Positions 1 to 6,925 are shown, numbered from the stretch's first letter. The stretch: 13,772 nt of DNA from an uncultured Clostridia bacterium (GCA_945788655.1 CALZMV010000023.1:1-13772), one strand, 5' to 3'. A program made the numbers and translations. The notes: generated by a model not told the origin, from the sequence alone.

Positions 1-330
1 TCGGACTTAAAGGCTATCGGATATGATATGCTTTACGGTAAGTACTATATGTATGGCGGAACAAATCCTTTCGAACCATCAGATATGAAGATGGGTGTAA
101 AGAAGATAAAGATTGATGAGGTAGTCAAGGTAGGAAGCAAGTACTACATTAAGGGTGAGAACTTTAATGAATACAGTAAGGTTACCCTTAACGGAAAGAC
201 ATTAAAAACAATTTACCTCGGAACAAACATTCTTGGATTGTTAGAGGAAGTTGACCCTGAAGATGTGGCAGATATGAAGGTAAGTCAGGTAGAATCCAAG
301 ACAAACGAAATAATGAGTACTACAGAATAG
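1..330 (+). CDS. C-terminal fragment of a probable LTA-synthase/sulfatase-family membrane protein
   Basis: The frame is open from the first base of the window and ends at TAG 328-330, so this is the last 109 residues of a gene that starts outside the window. A Met codon at 28 has no convincing ribosome binding site and is not taken as the start. The visible tail begins with an aromatic-rich stretch (YDMLYGKYYMYGG, then NPFEPSDMKMG) and continues as a small beta-rich module (about KIKIDEVV to LKVSQVE) resembling an IPT/TIG-like or Ig-like C-terminal domain. From memory, clostridial LTA-synthase-like phosphoglycerol transferases/sulfatases often end with such a NPFEPxDMxMG...KYYIKGENFxxYSK...LSTTE tail. 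The catalytic sulfatase domain and the membrane helices would lie upstream and cannot be checked here. It is followed after 9 nt by the GNAT gene, which suggests co-transcription. The family assignment is tentative. Confidence 0.5.
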   Translation, partial: SDLKAIGYDMLYGKYYMYGGTNPFEPSDMKMGVKKIKIDEVVKVGSKYYIKGENFNEYSKVTLNGKTLKTIYLGTNILGLLEEVDPEDVADMKVSQVESKTNEIMSTTE

Positions 331-339
331 GAGCTTATT

Positions 340-906
340 ATGAGAACCATAAATACGGAAAGACTGGTTTTAACTCCATGGCAGGTAACAAGAGAAGATG
401 CTGAAGGTCTATATGCCTATGCAAAGCATGAGGAGGTGGGGCCAAATGCTGGATGGAAGCCACATGAAAGCGTTGAGGAATCACTGGAAATAATAAGAGA
501 TTTATTTGCACCAAGCATTTCTTGGGCAATCAGAGAAAAGGAAACCAACAGAATAATCGGCCACATCAGCCTTGATCATGACAAGAGAAGAGAAGAGGTT
601 AAGAGTCTGGAACTGGGCTATAATCTTGCTAGAGATTGCTGGGGAAATGGATATATGACCGAGGCGGCAAAAGCTGTAATGGATTACGCTTTTAAAGAAA
701 TGGAACTTGTAATTATGGCAGTGGTAACGGGGCCGGATAACAAAAGAAGCCAACGTGTAATAGAAAAATGCGGTTTCAAGTATGAAGGAAGACAGAGAAA
801 GGCTTACCATATTTGGGATGGCAGCGAAGAGGGCTTCGATAGAGATAATCTGGTATACTCAATCTTAAAAGAAGAATGGGAAGGCCTAAGCAGTAACAAA
901 AAATAG
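340..906 (+). CDS. GNAT-family N-acetyltransferase (RimJ/RimL type)
   Basis: This 188-residue protein has the layout of the Acetyltransf_3 (RimJ/RimL-like) subgroup of GNAT enzymes, which transfer an acetyl group from acetyl-CoA to an amine. The N-terminus carries the usual TERLVLTPW opening (residues 6-14). The central beta strand RIIGHISL (71-78) is followed by LELGYNL and the acetyl-CoA pyrophosphate loop around DCWGNGYMTEA (99-109). The last conserved block is NKRSQRVIEKCGFKYEG (134-150), typical of the C-terminal CoA-contact helix and strand. The start at 340 is supported by AGGAG at 329-333, which overlaps the upstream stop codon, so translation is probably coupled to the preceding gene. 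The substrate cannot be read from the sequence: protein N-termini, antibiotics or small amines are all possible. It is probably cytosolic. Confidence 0.88.
   Translation: MRTINTERLVLTPWQVTREDAEGLYAYAKHEEVGPNAGWKPHESVEESLEIIRDLFAPSISWAIREKETNRIIGHISLDHDKRREEVKSLELGYNLARDCWGNGYMTEAAKAVMDYAFKEMELVIMAVVTGPDNKRSQRVIEKCGFKYEGRQRKAYHIWDGSEEGFDRDNLVYSILKEEWEGLSSNKK
851..859 (+). promoter_or_regulatory. possible extended -10 promoter inside the GNAT gene
   Basis: TGGTATACT at 851-859 fits an extended -10 element (TGn followed by TATACT), with no good -35 box 17 bp upstream (GGGCTT). It would start a transcript near 866 and give the cysteine desulfurase gene a leader of about 100 nt containing the hairpin at 923-953. 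The element also encodes Leu-Val-Tyr-Ser in the GNAT frame, so chance is a real alternative. Confidence 0.25.
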
Positions 907-922
907 TTTTCAGACATAAGAT

Positions 923-953
923 ATAGAGGACGAATAAGTCCTCTATTTTTTTT
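923..953 (+). terminator. intrinsic terminator after the GNAT gene, abutting the next gene's RBS
   Basis: A 9-bp stem (ATAGAGGAC paired with GTCCTCTAT), a GAATAA loop and an uninterrupted T run to position 953 form a textbook rho-independent terminator on the plus strand. It ends one base before the ribosome binding site AGGGGGA of the cysteine desulfurase gene (start 967), so no promoter fits between hairpin and gene. The downstream gene must rely on read-through or on a promoter upstream of the hairpin. Confidence 0.85.
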
Positions 954-966
954 AGGGGGAACGACT

Positions 967-2109
967 ATGATATATCTTGATAATGGTGCAACCTCTTTTC
1001 CAAAGCCAAAGACAATGATTTTTGCGATGGAGCAATGCATAAGCAATTATTGCGGTAACCCGGGACGATCCGGGCACACAATGAGCATGAAGACTGCGGA
1101 AGGTATATATAACGCGAGAAAGTCAGCAGCAAGATTCTTCAAGGTAAAAGATCCCAGCAGAATAATATTCACAAAAAATACTACTGAAAGCTTAAACATA
1201 GGAATCAGAGGTGTTTTAAGATCAGGGGATCATGTTGTAACTACGGCAATGGAGCATAATTCCGTTCTTCGACCGCTTAAGGAACTGGAACGCTTCGGAG
1301 TGACCTGCAGCATAGTAACGGCCGATGAAAAAGGGCGCATCTCAAGACAGAACATTGAAAGAAGCATCAAAAGCAACACAAAAATGATAGTTATGACAGC
1401 AGCATCAAATGTGACCGGAACAAAAATGCCGATAAAAGAAGTGGGGGAGCTGGCTAGAACAAGAGGTTTGCTATTTTTGCTGGATGGAGCACAAGGCGCA
1501 GGAAATATTGATATAGATGTGGAGGAAATGTGCATAGACATGCTGGCTGTACCTGGGCACAAAGGTCTTCTGGGTCCCTTGGGAACAGGCATGCTATATG
1601 TAAGACCTGGAGTAGAGATAGATCCACTTATTGCAGGAGGTACAGGTACATTATCCAAAAATATTGCTCAGCCGAAAAGTTTTCCTGAAGGCTTTGAAGC
1701 GGGTACTGTTAATGCACCTGCCATTATCGGACTGAAAGAAAGCATAGACTATGTGTCCAAAATAGGGTCTTCTGTCATAGGAGGATATGAAGAAGAACTG
1801 GTAGAATATCTGGACGAAAATCTTCTAAACATGGACTTTATTGAACTCTATGGACCAAAACCGAAGGAAAAGACAGGGATATCTCTAATAAACATGAAAG
1901 GCATTGATTCGCAGGAACTAACAACAATATTAAATAATGAATACGGAATCGCAGTCAGGGGCGGTTTTCACTGCGCAGGCCTTGCACATAAACAGATAGG
2001 CACTTGGCAGAGAGGCGGAGTAAGAATAAGTGTTGGACCTTTTAATACTAAAAAGGAGCTCCAGATTTTGACTGAAGCTCTTTGGAAAATAAACAAAACT
2101 TATCAATAA
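967..2109 (+). CDS. Cysteine desulfurase-family protein (class V aminotransferase, SufS/EF2568-like)
   Basis: This 380-residue PLP enzyme of aminotransferase class V probably removes sulfur from L-cysteine to give a protein-bound persulfide and alanine, for Fe-S cluster, thio-cofactor or selenium metabolism. Key residues are visible. The N-terminal YLDNGATSFPKP matches the family. His97 in MEHNS would stack on PLP. Asp173 and Gln176 in LLDGAQGAG contact the PLP ring. Lys199 in PGHKG is the Schiff-base lysine. Cys336 in RGGFHCAG is the likely persulfide-forming cysteine. The length and GTVNAPAI motif fit the EF2568-type branch rather than IscS/NifS. The start at 967 has the RBS AGGGGGA at 954-960. 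No IscU, SufU or SufBCD partner is visible, so the sulfur acceptor is unknown. The gene ends 4 nt from the stop of the convergent transporter gene. Confidence 0.88.
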   Translation: MIYLDNGATSFPKPKTMIFAMEQCISNYCGNPGRSGHTMSMKTAEGIYNARKSAARFFKVKDPSRIIFTKNTTESLNIGIRGVLRSGDHVVTTAMEHNSVLRPLKELERFGVTCSIVTADEKGRISRQNIERSIKSNTKMIVMTAASNVTGTKMPIKEVGELARTRGLLFLLDGAQGAGNIDIDVEEMCIDMLAVPGHKGLLGPLGTGMLYVRPGVEIDPLIAGGTGTLSKNIAQPKSFPEGFEAGTVNAPAIIGLKESIDYVSKIGSSVIGGYEEELVEYLDENLLNMDFIELYGPKPKEKTGISLINMKGIDSQELTTILNNEYGIAVRGGFHCAGLAHKQIGTWQRGGVRISVGPFNTKKELQILTEALWKINKTYQ

Positions 2110-2113
2110 TGGT

Positions 2114-3190
2114 TTACCAATATCCTAAAAAATGCTGCATCATCAGACTGACAAAGGCAATTGCAACCCAGCAGCAGAAGCCCATTATTATCGGCTTGCC
2201 ACCTTTTTTGATTAAGGAAACAATATTTGTATTAAGTCCGATGGCACACATAGCCATAGCTATAAAGAATTTGGCAAGCCATTTTGCCCATTTAACAAAT
2301 GTGCCGCTATAAAAAGCAGTAAATCCTGAAGCAGGCATGATAGCAACGATTGTGGTAATCAGAGATGCTCCTATGAAATAAAGGATAAACCATGGGAAAA
2401 TCTTTGAAAAAGCAACCTTTGCAGCGCTGCCGCCTGTTTTCTTAGCCTTGCTGGTTCTGTAGAAAGCAAGGACAAGGGTTATTGGAATAATAGCAAGTGT
2501 ACGGGTCAGCTTAACGGTAGTAGCCTGTGCTAATACCATTCCGTTAGTCCCCTTCATGCTATCCCATGCGGAAGCTGCAGCTGTAACGGATGAAGTATCG
2601 TTGATGGCAGTACCTGCAAATAATGCAAAACCTTCATCAGATAGGCCAATGGCGTTACCCAGTGTTGGAAAAATAAGCGCTGCAATTACATTAAATAGGA
2701 AAATAACAGAAATTGAGCGGGCAATGTCTTCATCTGACGCATCAATAACAGGAGCAGTTGCCGCAACGGCAGAACCTCCACATATTGAAGAACCTACACC
2801 TACCAAAGTTGAAACATTCTTGTCCATCTTCATCACTTTACATAAGATAAAGGATACGATGAGGGATGTTGCAATAGTAGAGATGATGATAGGAAGGCTT
2901 TGACCACCAACTGACACAACGGTTTTAATATTAAGTGAAAATCCTAAAATGATAACTGCGTATTGCAGTATTTTTTTTGAAGTAAAGGTAATACCTGTCT
3001 TCATTGTTTCGGAGACTGCGAAATCAGGCGAAAGTGCAGTAATGATCATTCCGAAAATTATTGCGAACACAGGAGCACCGATTATTTCAAGTGAAAAAGA
3101 ACCAACGTTCAGTCCAGAAAGAAAAGTTGAAATGCCTGCAACAACGATGGCGATAACTATACCGGGGCCTTTAGTTTTAATAAAGTTCAT
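2114..3190 (-). CDS. YeiH/UPF0324 family putative sulfate exporter
   Basis: This is a polytopic inner-membrane protein of 358 residues, almost entirely hydrophobic helices. Two family signatures of the YeiH/Cons_hypoth698 group are present: VGVGSSICGGSAVAATAPVI at about residues 130-149 and GTAINDTSSVTAAA at about 193-206. The family is annotated as putative sulfate exporters, but the substrate is weakly established. The start chosen is the ATG at 3190 (MNFIKTKGPG) because AGGAGG lies 6 nt upstream of it. A longer reading from 3205 would begin with TTG inside that ribosome binding site and is rejected. No LysR-type regulator, the frequent partner of this family, lies beside it. It converges on the cysteine desulfurase with 4 nt between stops, so a joint role in sulfur handling is possible but unproven. 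Confidence 0.87.
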   Translation of the reverse strand: MNFIKTKGPGIVIAIVVAGISTFLSGLNVGSFSLEIIGAPVFAIIFGMIITALSPDFAVSETMKTGITFTSKKILQYAVIILGFSLNIKTVVSVGGQSLPIIISTIATSLIVSFILCKVMKMDKNVSTLVGVGSSICGGSAVAATAPVIDASDEDIARSISVIFLFNVIAALIFPTLGNAIGLSDEGFALFAGTAINDTSSVTAAASAWDSMKGTNGMVLAQATTVKLTRTLAIIPITLVLAFYRTSKAKKTGGSAAKVAFSKIFPWFILYFIGASLITTIVAIMPASGFTAFYSGTFVKWAKWLAKFFIAMAMCAIGLNTNIVSLIKKGGKPIIMGFCCWVAIAFVSLMMQHFLGYW

Positions 3191-3219
3191 ATTCTTCCTC
3201 CTCAAAAAAATTACAAACT

Positions 3220-3248
3220 ATTATAACACAAAAACTGAAAAATGTTGA
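3220..3248 (-). promoter_or_regulatory. candidate sigma-A promoter of the YeiH-family gene
   Basis: On the minus strand, TCAACA (3248-3243) and a perfect TATAAT (3225-3220) are separated by 17 bp and point at the gene starting at 3190. The -10 is strong and the -35 matches 4 of 6 consensus bases. The predicted start near 3213 leaves a leader of about 23 nt containing the AGGAGG. Confidence 0.5.
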
Positions 3249-3273
3249 TGTATTTTACTACTGATGATAAAAT
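3245..3273 (+). promoter_or_regulatory. candidate sigma-A promoter of the EamA transporter gene
   Basis: TTGATG (3245-3250) and TAAAAT (3268-3273) are separated by exactly 17 bp and face the gene at 3328. The -35 box overlaps the -35 box of the divergent promoter on the other strand, so the two promoters may compete for polymerase. Confidence 0.45.
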
Positions 3274-3327
3274 GTTGCACTAATGATGGGTTTTTGAATT
3301 ATTGGACGGAAAAGGTGTTAGTAGATA

Positions 3328-4224
3328 ATGAAAAATTTATATATATTATTTCCAATTTTATCGGGATGTATGTTTGGGGCATCAGGAATATTTGTAAGAA
3401 CCTTCGGTTCTTTTGGGATGGACAACATTACTATTACTTTCGTAAGAGCAATTTTTGCAACAGCAATCATGTTCAGCTTCCTGTTGGTTAAAGATAAAGC
3501 ACTGTTAAAAATAAACATTAGGGACATGTGGGTATTTTTTGGCACCGGAATAATAGGGATGTTTGGTGTAACCTACTTTTATAATGAAGCAGTGTCAAGA
3601 GTATCGCTGGCTTTAGCTGCAATTTTGCTTTCACTTGCACCCATTTTTGTTATGGTAATGGCAATGGTGCTTTTCGATGAAAAAATATCATTAAAAAAGA
3701 TGGGATGCATGATGTTTGCTGTAGGCGGATGTGTACTTGCAAGTGGCATTGCTGAGGAAGGAGAGATTACAGTATCTGCCCTTGGGATAGCCATGGGGAT
3801 TGTTTCGGCTGTGTTTTATGGACTCTATAGTATTTTTTCGAGAAAAGCGACAGATAAAGGATATCATACTTACACGATTATTTTTTACAGTGTGATGCTT
3901 ATAACGATGGTTCTGATTCCTTTTGCAGATATCTCATTGATATTTGATTATGCAGCAGATGTACCATTAAAAAGAATACCATTTTTGCTTTTGCATTCAT
4001 TAAGCTCTGCAGTGCTTCCTTACATATTGCTTACTGTTGCATTGAAACATGTAGAAGCAGGGGTGGTTTCAATCCTTGCATCAGGTGGAGAGCCCATTGC
4101 TGCAGTGATGTTTGGAATCTTATTTTACAGCGAGGTTCCAAGCATGCTGATGGTTACCGGATTGCTTGTTACGATTGCAGCTTTGTCGCTACTATGTTTA
4201 CCAAATAAGAAAGAAAAAACATGA
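3328..4224 (+). CDS. EamA/DMT-family transporter
   Basis: This 298-residue membrane protein has the drug/metabolite transporter layout of two tandem EamA repeats with about ten transmembrane helices. The first repeat spans roughly residues 5-140 and includes the family-typical GxxxGASGIFVRTFG start and the AVSRVSLALAAILLSLAPIFVMVMAMVLFDEKIS stretch split across helices 3-5. The second repeat runs from about 150 to 290 and ends with VSILASGGEPIAAVMFGILFYSE before a basic cytosolic tail (NKKEKT). Members move amino acids, nucleosides or other metabolites, usually outward, and the substrate here cannot be inferred. The start at 3328 has only a modest ribosome binding site (AAAGGTG, 10 nt upstream), but the N-terminus fits the first helix. 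It appears monocistronic, ending at the bidirectional hairpin near the tRNA gene. Confidence 0.88.
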   Translation: MKNLYILFPILSGCMFGASGIFVRTFGSFGMDNITITFVRAIFATAIMFSFLLVKDKALLKINIRDMWVFFGTGIIGMFGVTYFYNEAVSRVSLALAAILLSLAPIFVMVMAMVLFDEKISLKKMGCMMFAVGGCVLASGIAEEGEITVSALGIAMGIVSAVFYGLYSIFSRKATDKGYHTYTIIFYSVMLITMVLIPFADISLIFDYAADVPLKRIPFLLLHSLSSAVLPYILLTVALKHVEAGVVSILASGGEPIAAVMFGILFYSEVPSMLMVTGLLVTIAALSLLCLPNKKEKT

Positions 4225-4233
4225 CTTATAAAT

Positions 4234-4280
4234 AAAAAAGGATGGCACAGCGTAAAAATTTTTCGCATTACCATCCTTTT
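4234..4280 (-). terminator. terminator of tRNA-Arg, possibly shared with the EamA gene
   Basis: AAAAGGATGG (4236-4245) pairs with CCATCCTTTT (4271-4280). The long loop holds a second stem in which GCG pairs with CGC around an A5/T5 core. Read on the minus strand the outer stem ends in TTTTTTA directly after the CCA end of the tRNA, a good intrinsic terminator. On the plus strand the T tract is only the four bases within the stem, so it may stop the EamA transcript less efficiently. Confidence 0.75.
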
Positions 4281-4354
4281 GGTATTCCCGGCCAGAATCG
4301 AACTGGCAATAGCGCTTTAGGAGAGCGCTGTTATATCCATTTAACTACGGGAAC
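4280..4354 (-). tRNA. tRNA-Arg (anticodon CCT), CCA encoded
   Basis: The minus strand folds into a complete 75-nt cloverleaf. The acceptor stem GTTCCCG pairs with CGGGAAT (G1-U72 wobble). The D arm is GTTA/TAAC with the GG pair in the loop. The anticodon stem GCGCT/AGCGC carries loop CTCCTAA, giving anticodon CCT for the arginine codon AGG. A 4-nt variable region is followed by the T arm GCCAG/CTGGC with loop TTCGATT, discriminator A and genomically encoded CCA. No integrase or repeated 3' end is visible, so there is no sign of an integration site. Confidence 0.95.
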
Positions 4355-4370
4355 ATGACCTTACTTTACT

Positions 4371-4376
4371 ATTATA
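4371..4376 (-). promoter_or_regulatory. -10 box of the tRNA-Arg promoter
   Basis: On the minus strand a perfect TATAAT lies 16 bp upstream of the mature tRNA 5' end, which would give a leader of roughly 10 nt. The matching -35 position (4399-4394) reads TTTATT and is weak. Confidence 0.5.
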
Positions 4377-4407
4377 TCATTTCCCCGCAAAAAAATAAAT
4401 AATCATA

Positions 4408-4436
4408 TTGTTATTTATTTTCTTTTATTGTATACT
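4408..4436 (+). promoter_or_regulatory. sigma-A promoter of the CoA-transferase gene
   Basis: TTGTTA (4408-4413) and TATACT (4431-4436) are separated by 17 bp. The predicted start lies near 4443, giving a leader of about 45 nt with the ribosome binding site GGGGAG at 4476-4481. Confidence 0.65.
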
Positions 4437-4488
4437 TGAAATGTATTGTTAAAAAGGTAACAAAATAAACCTAACGGGGAGACAAAAG

Positions 4489-5844
4489 ATGTATAAAGTA
4501 TCACATTTGCAAGAAGAGTACAAAAAGAAACTCATTACCGCTGATCAGGCGGCAGCTATGGTTAAACCAGGAGACAGACTGCATTTTGGTACAGGCTGTG
4601 GTGCAATCGTAGACATTGACAAGGCTATCGCAAAAAGAGCCGACGAACTGAAAGATGTTACAGTATTAAGTACAGTTTCAATCAGAAAAGAACCATTTGA
4701 AACTTACAAGGCAACTACAAGCAACGAACAGGTAAGATTCCAGTCCGCACATTTCAGCGGATTCGACAGAAAGATGTCAAAGGATGGACGTTGCTGGTAC
4801 ATCCCAATGTTATTCTGCGAATTACCATTCCTATGGACAAACAACAACAACGATATTGATATCGCAATGTTCCAGGTTGCTCCAATGGATGAACACGGCA
4901 ACTTCAATCTGGGACCACAGATTGCTGACATGTGGGGCGTAATTAAATCTGCAAAGAAAATTATTGTAGAAGTTAATGAAAATATGCCGATTGCACACGG
5001 TTATCAGACACAGCTTAACCTTTTTGGCATCGACTATGTAGTTGAAGGAAGCAACACACCTCTTGCAGAATTACCTTCAAAGGAACCTTCAGAAATTGAC
5101 AAATTAATCGCAGGGCATGTAGTAGAAAGAATTAAGAGCCACAGCACATTGCAGCTTGGTATCGGAAGCCTTCCTCTTTGCATCGGCCAGATGATTGCAG
5201 AGTCTGATTTAAGAAATATAAATGCACATACAGAAATGCTCACAGATGCATATGTTGATTTATTTGACGCCGGAAAGTTGACAGGTAATAAGCCTATTGA
5301 TAAGGGCAAAGCTGTTTATACATTTGCCGGAGGAAGCAAGAGACTGTATGATTTTATCGACGATAACCCAATCTGCTGCAGTGCTCCTGTAGACTATGTA
5401 AACCTAATTGAGACAGTGGCAAAGATTGACAACTTTGTGTCCGTTAACAGCTGTATTGCAGTTGACCTTTACGGACAGGTTTGCTCTGAATCTGCAGGCT
5501 ATCAGCAGATTAGTGGTACAGGCGGACAGCTGGACTTTGTACTTGGTGCATTCCAGTCAAAGGGCGGACAGAGCTTCCTTTGCACACCATCAACTAGAAA
5601 GAATAAAGATGGAGAGCTGGAATCCCTGATTACTCCGGGTCTTGCTCCGGGATCCATCGTTACTACCCCAAGAATGGCTACAAACTTCATTGTAACTGAA
5701 TACGGTGCAGCAGACCTTAAGGGTAAGAGCACATGGGAAAGAGCAGAATTACTTATCAATATTGCACATCCAAAGTTCAGAGATGACCTTATCAAAGAAG
5801 CAGAAAAGATGGGTATCTGGAAGCATACAAGTAAATTATTATAA
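4489..5844 (+). CDS. Butyryl-CoA:acetate CoA-transferase-like enzyme (acetyl-CoA hydrolase/transferase family)
   Basis: This 451-residue protein has both halves of the acetyl-CoA hydrolase/transferase family. Its closest remembered relatives are the butyryl-CoA:acetate CoA-transferases of gut Clostridia and 4-hydroxybutyrate CoA-transferase. The catalytic glutamate is predicted as Glu249 in NAHTEM, which forms a glutamyl-CoA thioester. The CoA-binding loop GTGGQLDF is at 343-350. Further landmarks are MFQVAPMDEHG (127-137), VEVNENMP (160-167), DYVVEGSNTPLAEL (182-195) and the C-terminal VTEYGAADLKGKSTWERAELLINIAHP. The enzyme probably moves CoA between butyryl-CoA (or another acyl-CoA) and acetate in the cytosol. 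The exact substrate cannot be read from sequence: propionyl-, isobutyryl- or 4-hydroxybutyryl-CoA remain possible. It has its own promoter and terminator. Codon use is strongly biased (TTC, AAC, TAC, AGA, TTA), as in the ornithine operon, suggesting high expression. Confidence 0.85.
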   Translation: MYKVSHLQEEYKKKLITADQAAAMVKPGDRLHFGTGCGAIVDIDKAIAKRADELKDVTVLSTVSIRKEPFETYKATTSNEQVRFQSAHFSGFDRKMSKDGRCWYIPMLFCELPFLWTNNNNDIDIAMFQVAPMDEHGNFNLGPQIADMWGVIKSAKKIIVEVNENMPIAHGYQTQLNLFGIDYVVEGSNTPLAELPSKEPSEIDKLIAGHVVERIKSHSTLQLGIGSLPLCIGQMIAESDLRNINAHTEMLTDAYVDLFDAGKLTGNKPIDKGKAVYTFAGGSKRLYDFIDDNPICCSAPVDYVNLIETVAKIDNFVSVNSCIAVDLYGQVCSESAGYQQISGTGGQLDFVLGAFQSKGGQSFLCTPSTRKNKDGELESLITPGLAPGSIVTTPRMATNFIVTEYGAADLKGKSTWERAELLINIAHPKFRDDLIKEAEKMGIWKHTSKLL

Positions 5845-5856
5845 TTGCTGATATAT

Positions 5857-5896
5857 AAAACCTCATGCCGATTGAGCGGCATGAGGTTTTACTTTT
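5857..5896. terminator. bidirectional terminator between the CoA-transferase and PepSY genes
   Basis: AAAACCTCATGCCG (5857-5870) pairs perfectly with CGGCATGAGGTTTT (5877-5890) around a six-base loop, giving a 14-bp stem. The plus strand continues TTTTACTTTT and the minus strand TTTTATATAT, so it can end both converging transcripts. Confidence 0.88.
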
Positions 5897-5909
5897 CATA
5901 TTAAATAAT

Positions 5910-6488
5910 TTACTGAACGAAGTTGTCGGTTTCCTTGTCGAGTATACTGCCATCTGAGGCGCTGATAGTATAATCGTACTTTGTTTTATCTGTATGGAAC
6001 TCAATTTCGTATTGATGAATCCCATTGTCGATGTCAGATTCGGTTTTGGTAAAGGATACCTGATCCTCTTTAAGGTTTGCATCGCCTAATGCAATAGATT
6101 TTGCCTTATCAAGCCCTATGTCATCGGCAGCATTGTTATCTGAAGGATATTCTCCCTTGATGCGTTCCTTATCCATTTCAGTTATTTTTCCTGTGTTAGC
6201 ATCAACAGTATAACTGTATTTGTAGTTATCATCGGAAAAGTACACCTCATAGGAAGATATTCCATCTTCATAATCATGATGTGCTCTAATATTTTTCACA
6301 TCGCTTTCGGAACGACCTGCGTGTTCGAGAGCAAGGGCGATGCATTTATCCATAGACAATGAGTCAGCGGAAGTTGGACTCATGTTTCCAATGAAGGCCC
6401 ATGCAATCACAAATAGCAGAACCAAAAGAATAATAACGAAAATCGCAATTTTTACAGGCGAGCTGAAAAATCTTTTATCTTTTTCCAT
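5910..6488 (-). CDS. Membrane-anchored protein with two PepSY domains
   Basis: This 192-residue protein starts with a short basic segment and one strong transmembrane helix (about residues 12-33), so it is probably anchored with its C-terminus outside the cell. No lipobox cysteine is seen. Two PepSY-like repeats follow, at about 44-106 and 124-187. Each has a helix (MDKCIALALEHAG; LDKAKSIALGDANL), a SYEVYF or QYEIEF strand, and a YxYTVDANTG or YDYTISASDG turn. PepSY modules are thought to regulate or inhibit secreted peptidases or act at the cell surface. The target here is unknown. The ribosome binding site GAGGT lies 7 nt before the start. A thioredoxin gene lies 68 bp upstream on the same strand with no terminator between, so co-transcription is possible. 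Confidence 0.85.
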   Translation of the reverse strand: MEKDKRFFSSPVKIAIFVIILLVLLFVIAWAFIGNMSPTSADSLSMDKCIALALEHAGRSESDVKNIRAHHDYEDGISSYEVYFSDDNYKYSYTVDANTGKITEMDKERIKGEYPSDNNAADDIGLDKAKSIALGDANLKEDQVSFTKTESDIDNGIHQYEIEFHTDKTKYDYTISASDGSILDKETDNFVQ

Positions 6489-6556
6489 AAATATGACCTC
6501 TTTTTTTCTATAGTATATGTACTGTTACATAAAAAATATGTGCCAAAACGAAAAAT

Positions 6557-6856
6557 TTAGAGAAGCTGCAAAATCTGCTCCTTTGTGTGAAGCCCGATTA
6601 CTTTATTTGAAACCTGGGCATTGTTAAACACCATAAGAGTAGGAATGCTGAAAATGCTGTAGCGAATAGCAAGCTCAGGTTCCTTGTCAACATCGATTTT
6701 GCATACTTTGATGTCAGGTCTCTCTTCTGATATCTCTTCAATAATAGGCGCAAGCATTCTGCAAGGCATGCATCTAGGCGCCCAGAAATCTACAAGAACA
6801 GGACCGCGGTGCATTAAAACTTCTTTATCAAAATTATCTTTTGTAATTTCTAACAT
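6557..6856 (-). CDS. Thioredoxin-family protein with atypical R-C-M-P-C active site
   Basis: This 99-residue single-domain thioredoxin is slightly shorter than the usual 105. The fold is complete: VLVDFWAPRCMPCR at 20-33 holds the redox pair Cys29/Cys32, and the cis-proline loop SIPT has Pro72. KIDVDKEPELAIRYSI bridges the two. The active site is C-M-P-C preceded by Arg, not the canonical W-C-G-P-C, so redox potential and partner choice may differ. An additional cysteine is at position 52. The start is supported by AGGAGG 8 nt upstream. No thioredoxin reductase is in the window. Amino-acid-fermenting clostridia are known to have thioredoxins with variant active sites that serve selenoprotein reductases, and this may be such a protein, but no reductase genes are visible. 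An ArsR-type gene lies 69 bp upstream on the same strand. Confidence 0.93.
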   Translation of the reverse strand: MLEITKDNFDKEVLMHRGPVLVDFWAPRCMPCRMLAPIIEEISEERPDIKVCKIDVDKEPELAIRYSIFSIPTLMVFNNAQVSNKVIGLHTKEQILQLL

Positions 6857-6925
6857 AATGTATTCCTCCTAAATAGAACTTACATATATTATACCCATAA
6901 AAAATAATATTTATCATAAATAAAA

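Noticed and set aside
3191..3205. Longer N-terminus (five extra residues) for the YeiH-family protein
   Set aside because: It would start with TTG and overlap the AGGAGG that serves the ATG at 3190.
4243..4258. TGGCAC on the plus strand near the tRNA terminator as a sigma-54 promoter
   Set aside because: No TTGC follows at the right distance, and the bases belong to the terminator stem and loop.
4280..4354. tRNA-Arg as an integration site
   Set aside because: No integrase gene, no repeated tRNA 3' end and no sharp change in composition were found nearby.
6530..6545. TGGCAC on the minus strand upstream of the PepSY gene as a second sigma-54 promoter
   Set aside because: The -12 part reads T-rich sequence without the required GC at the correct spacing.
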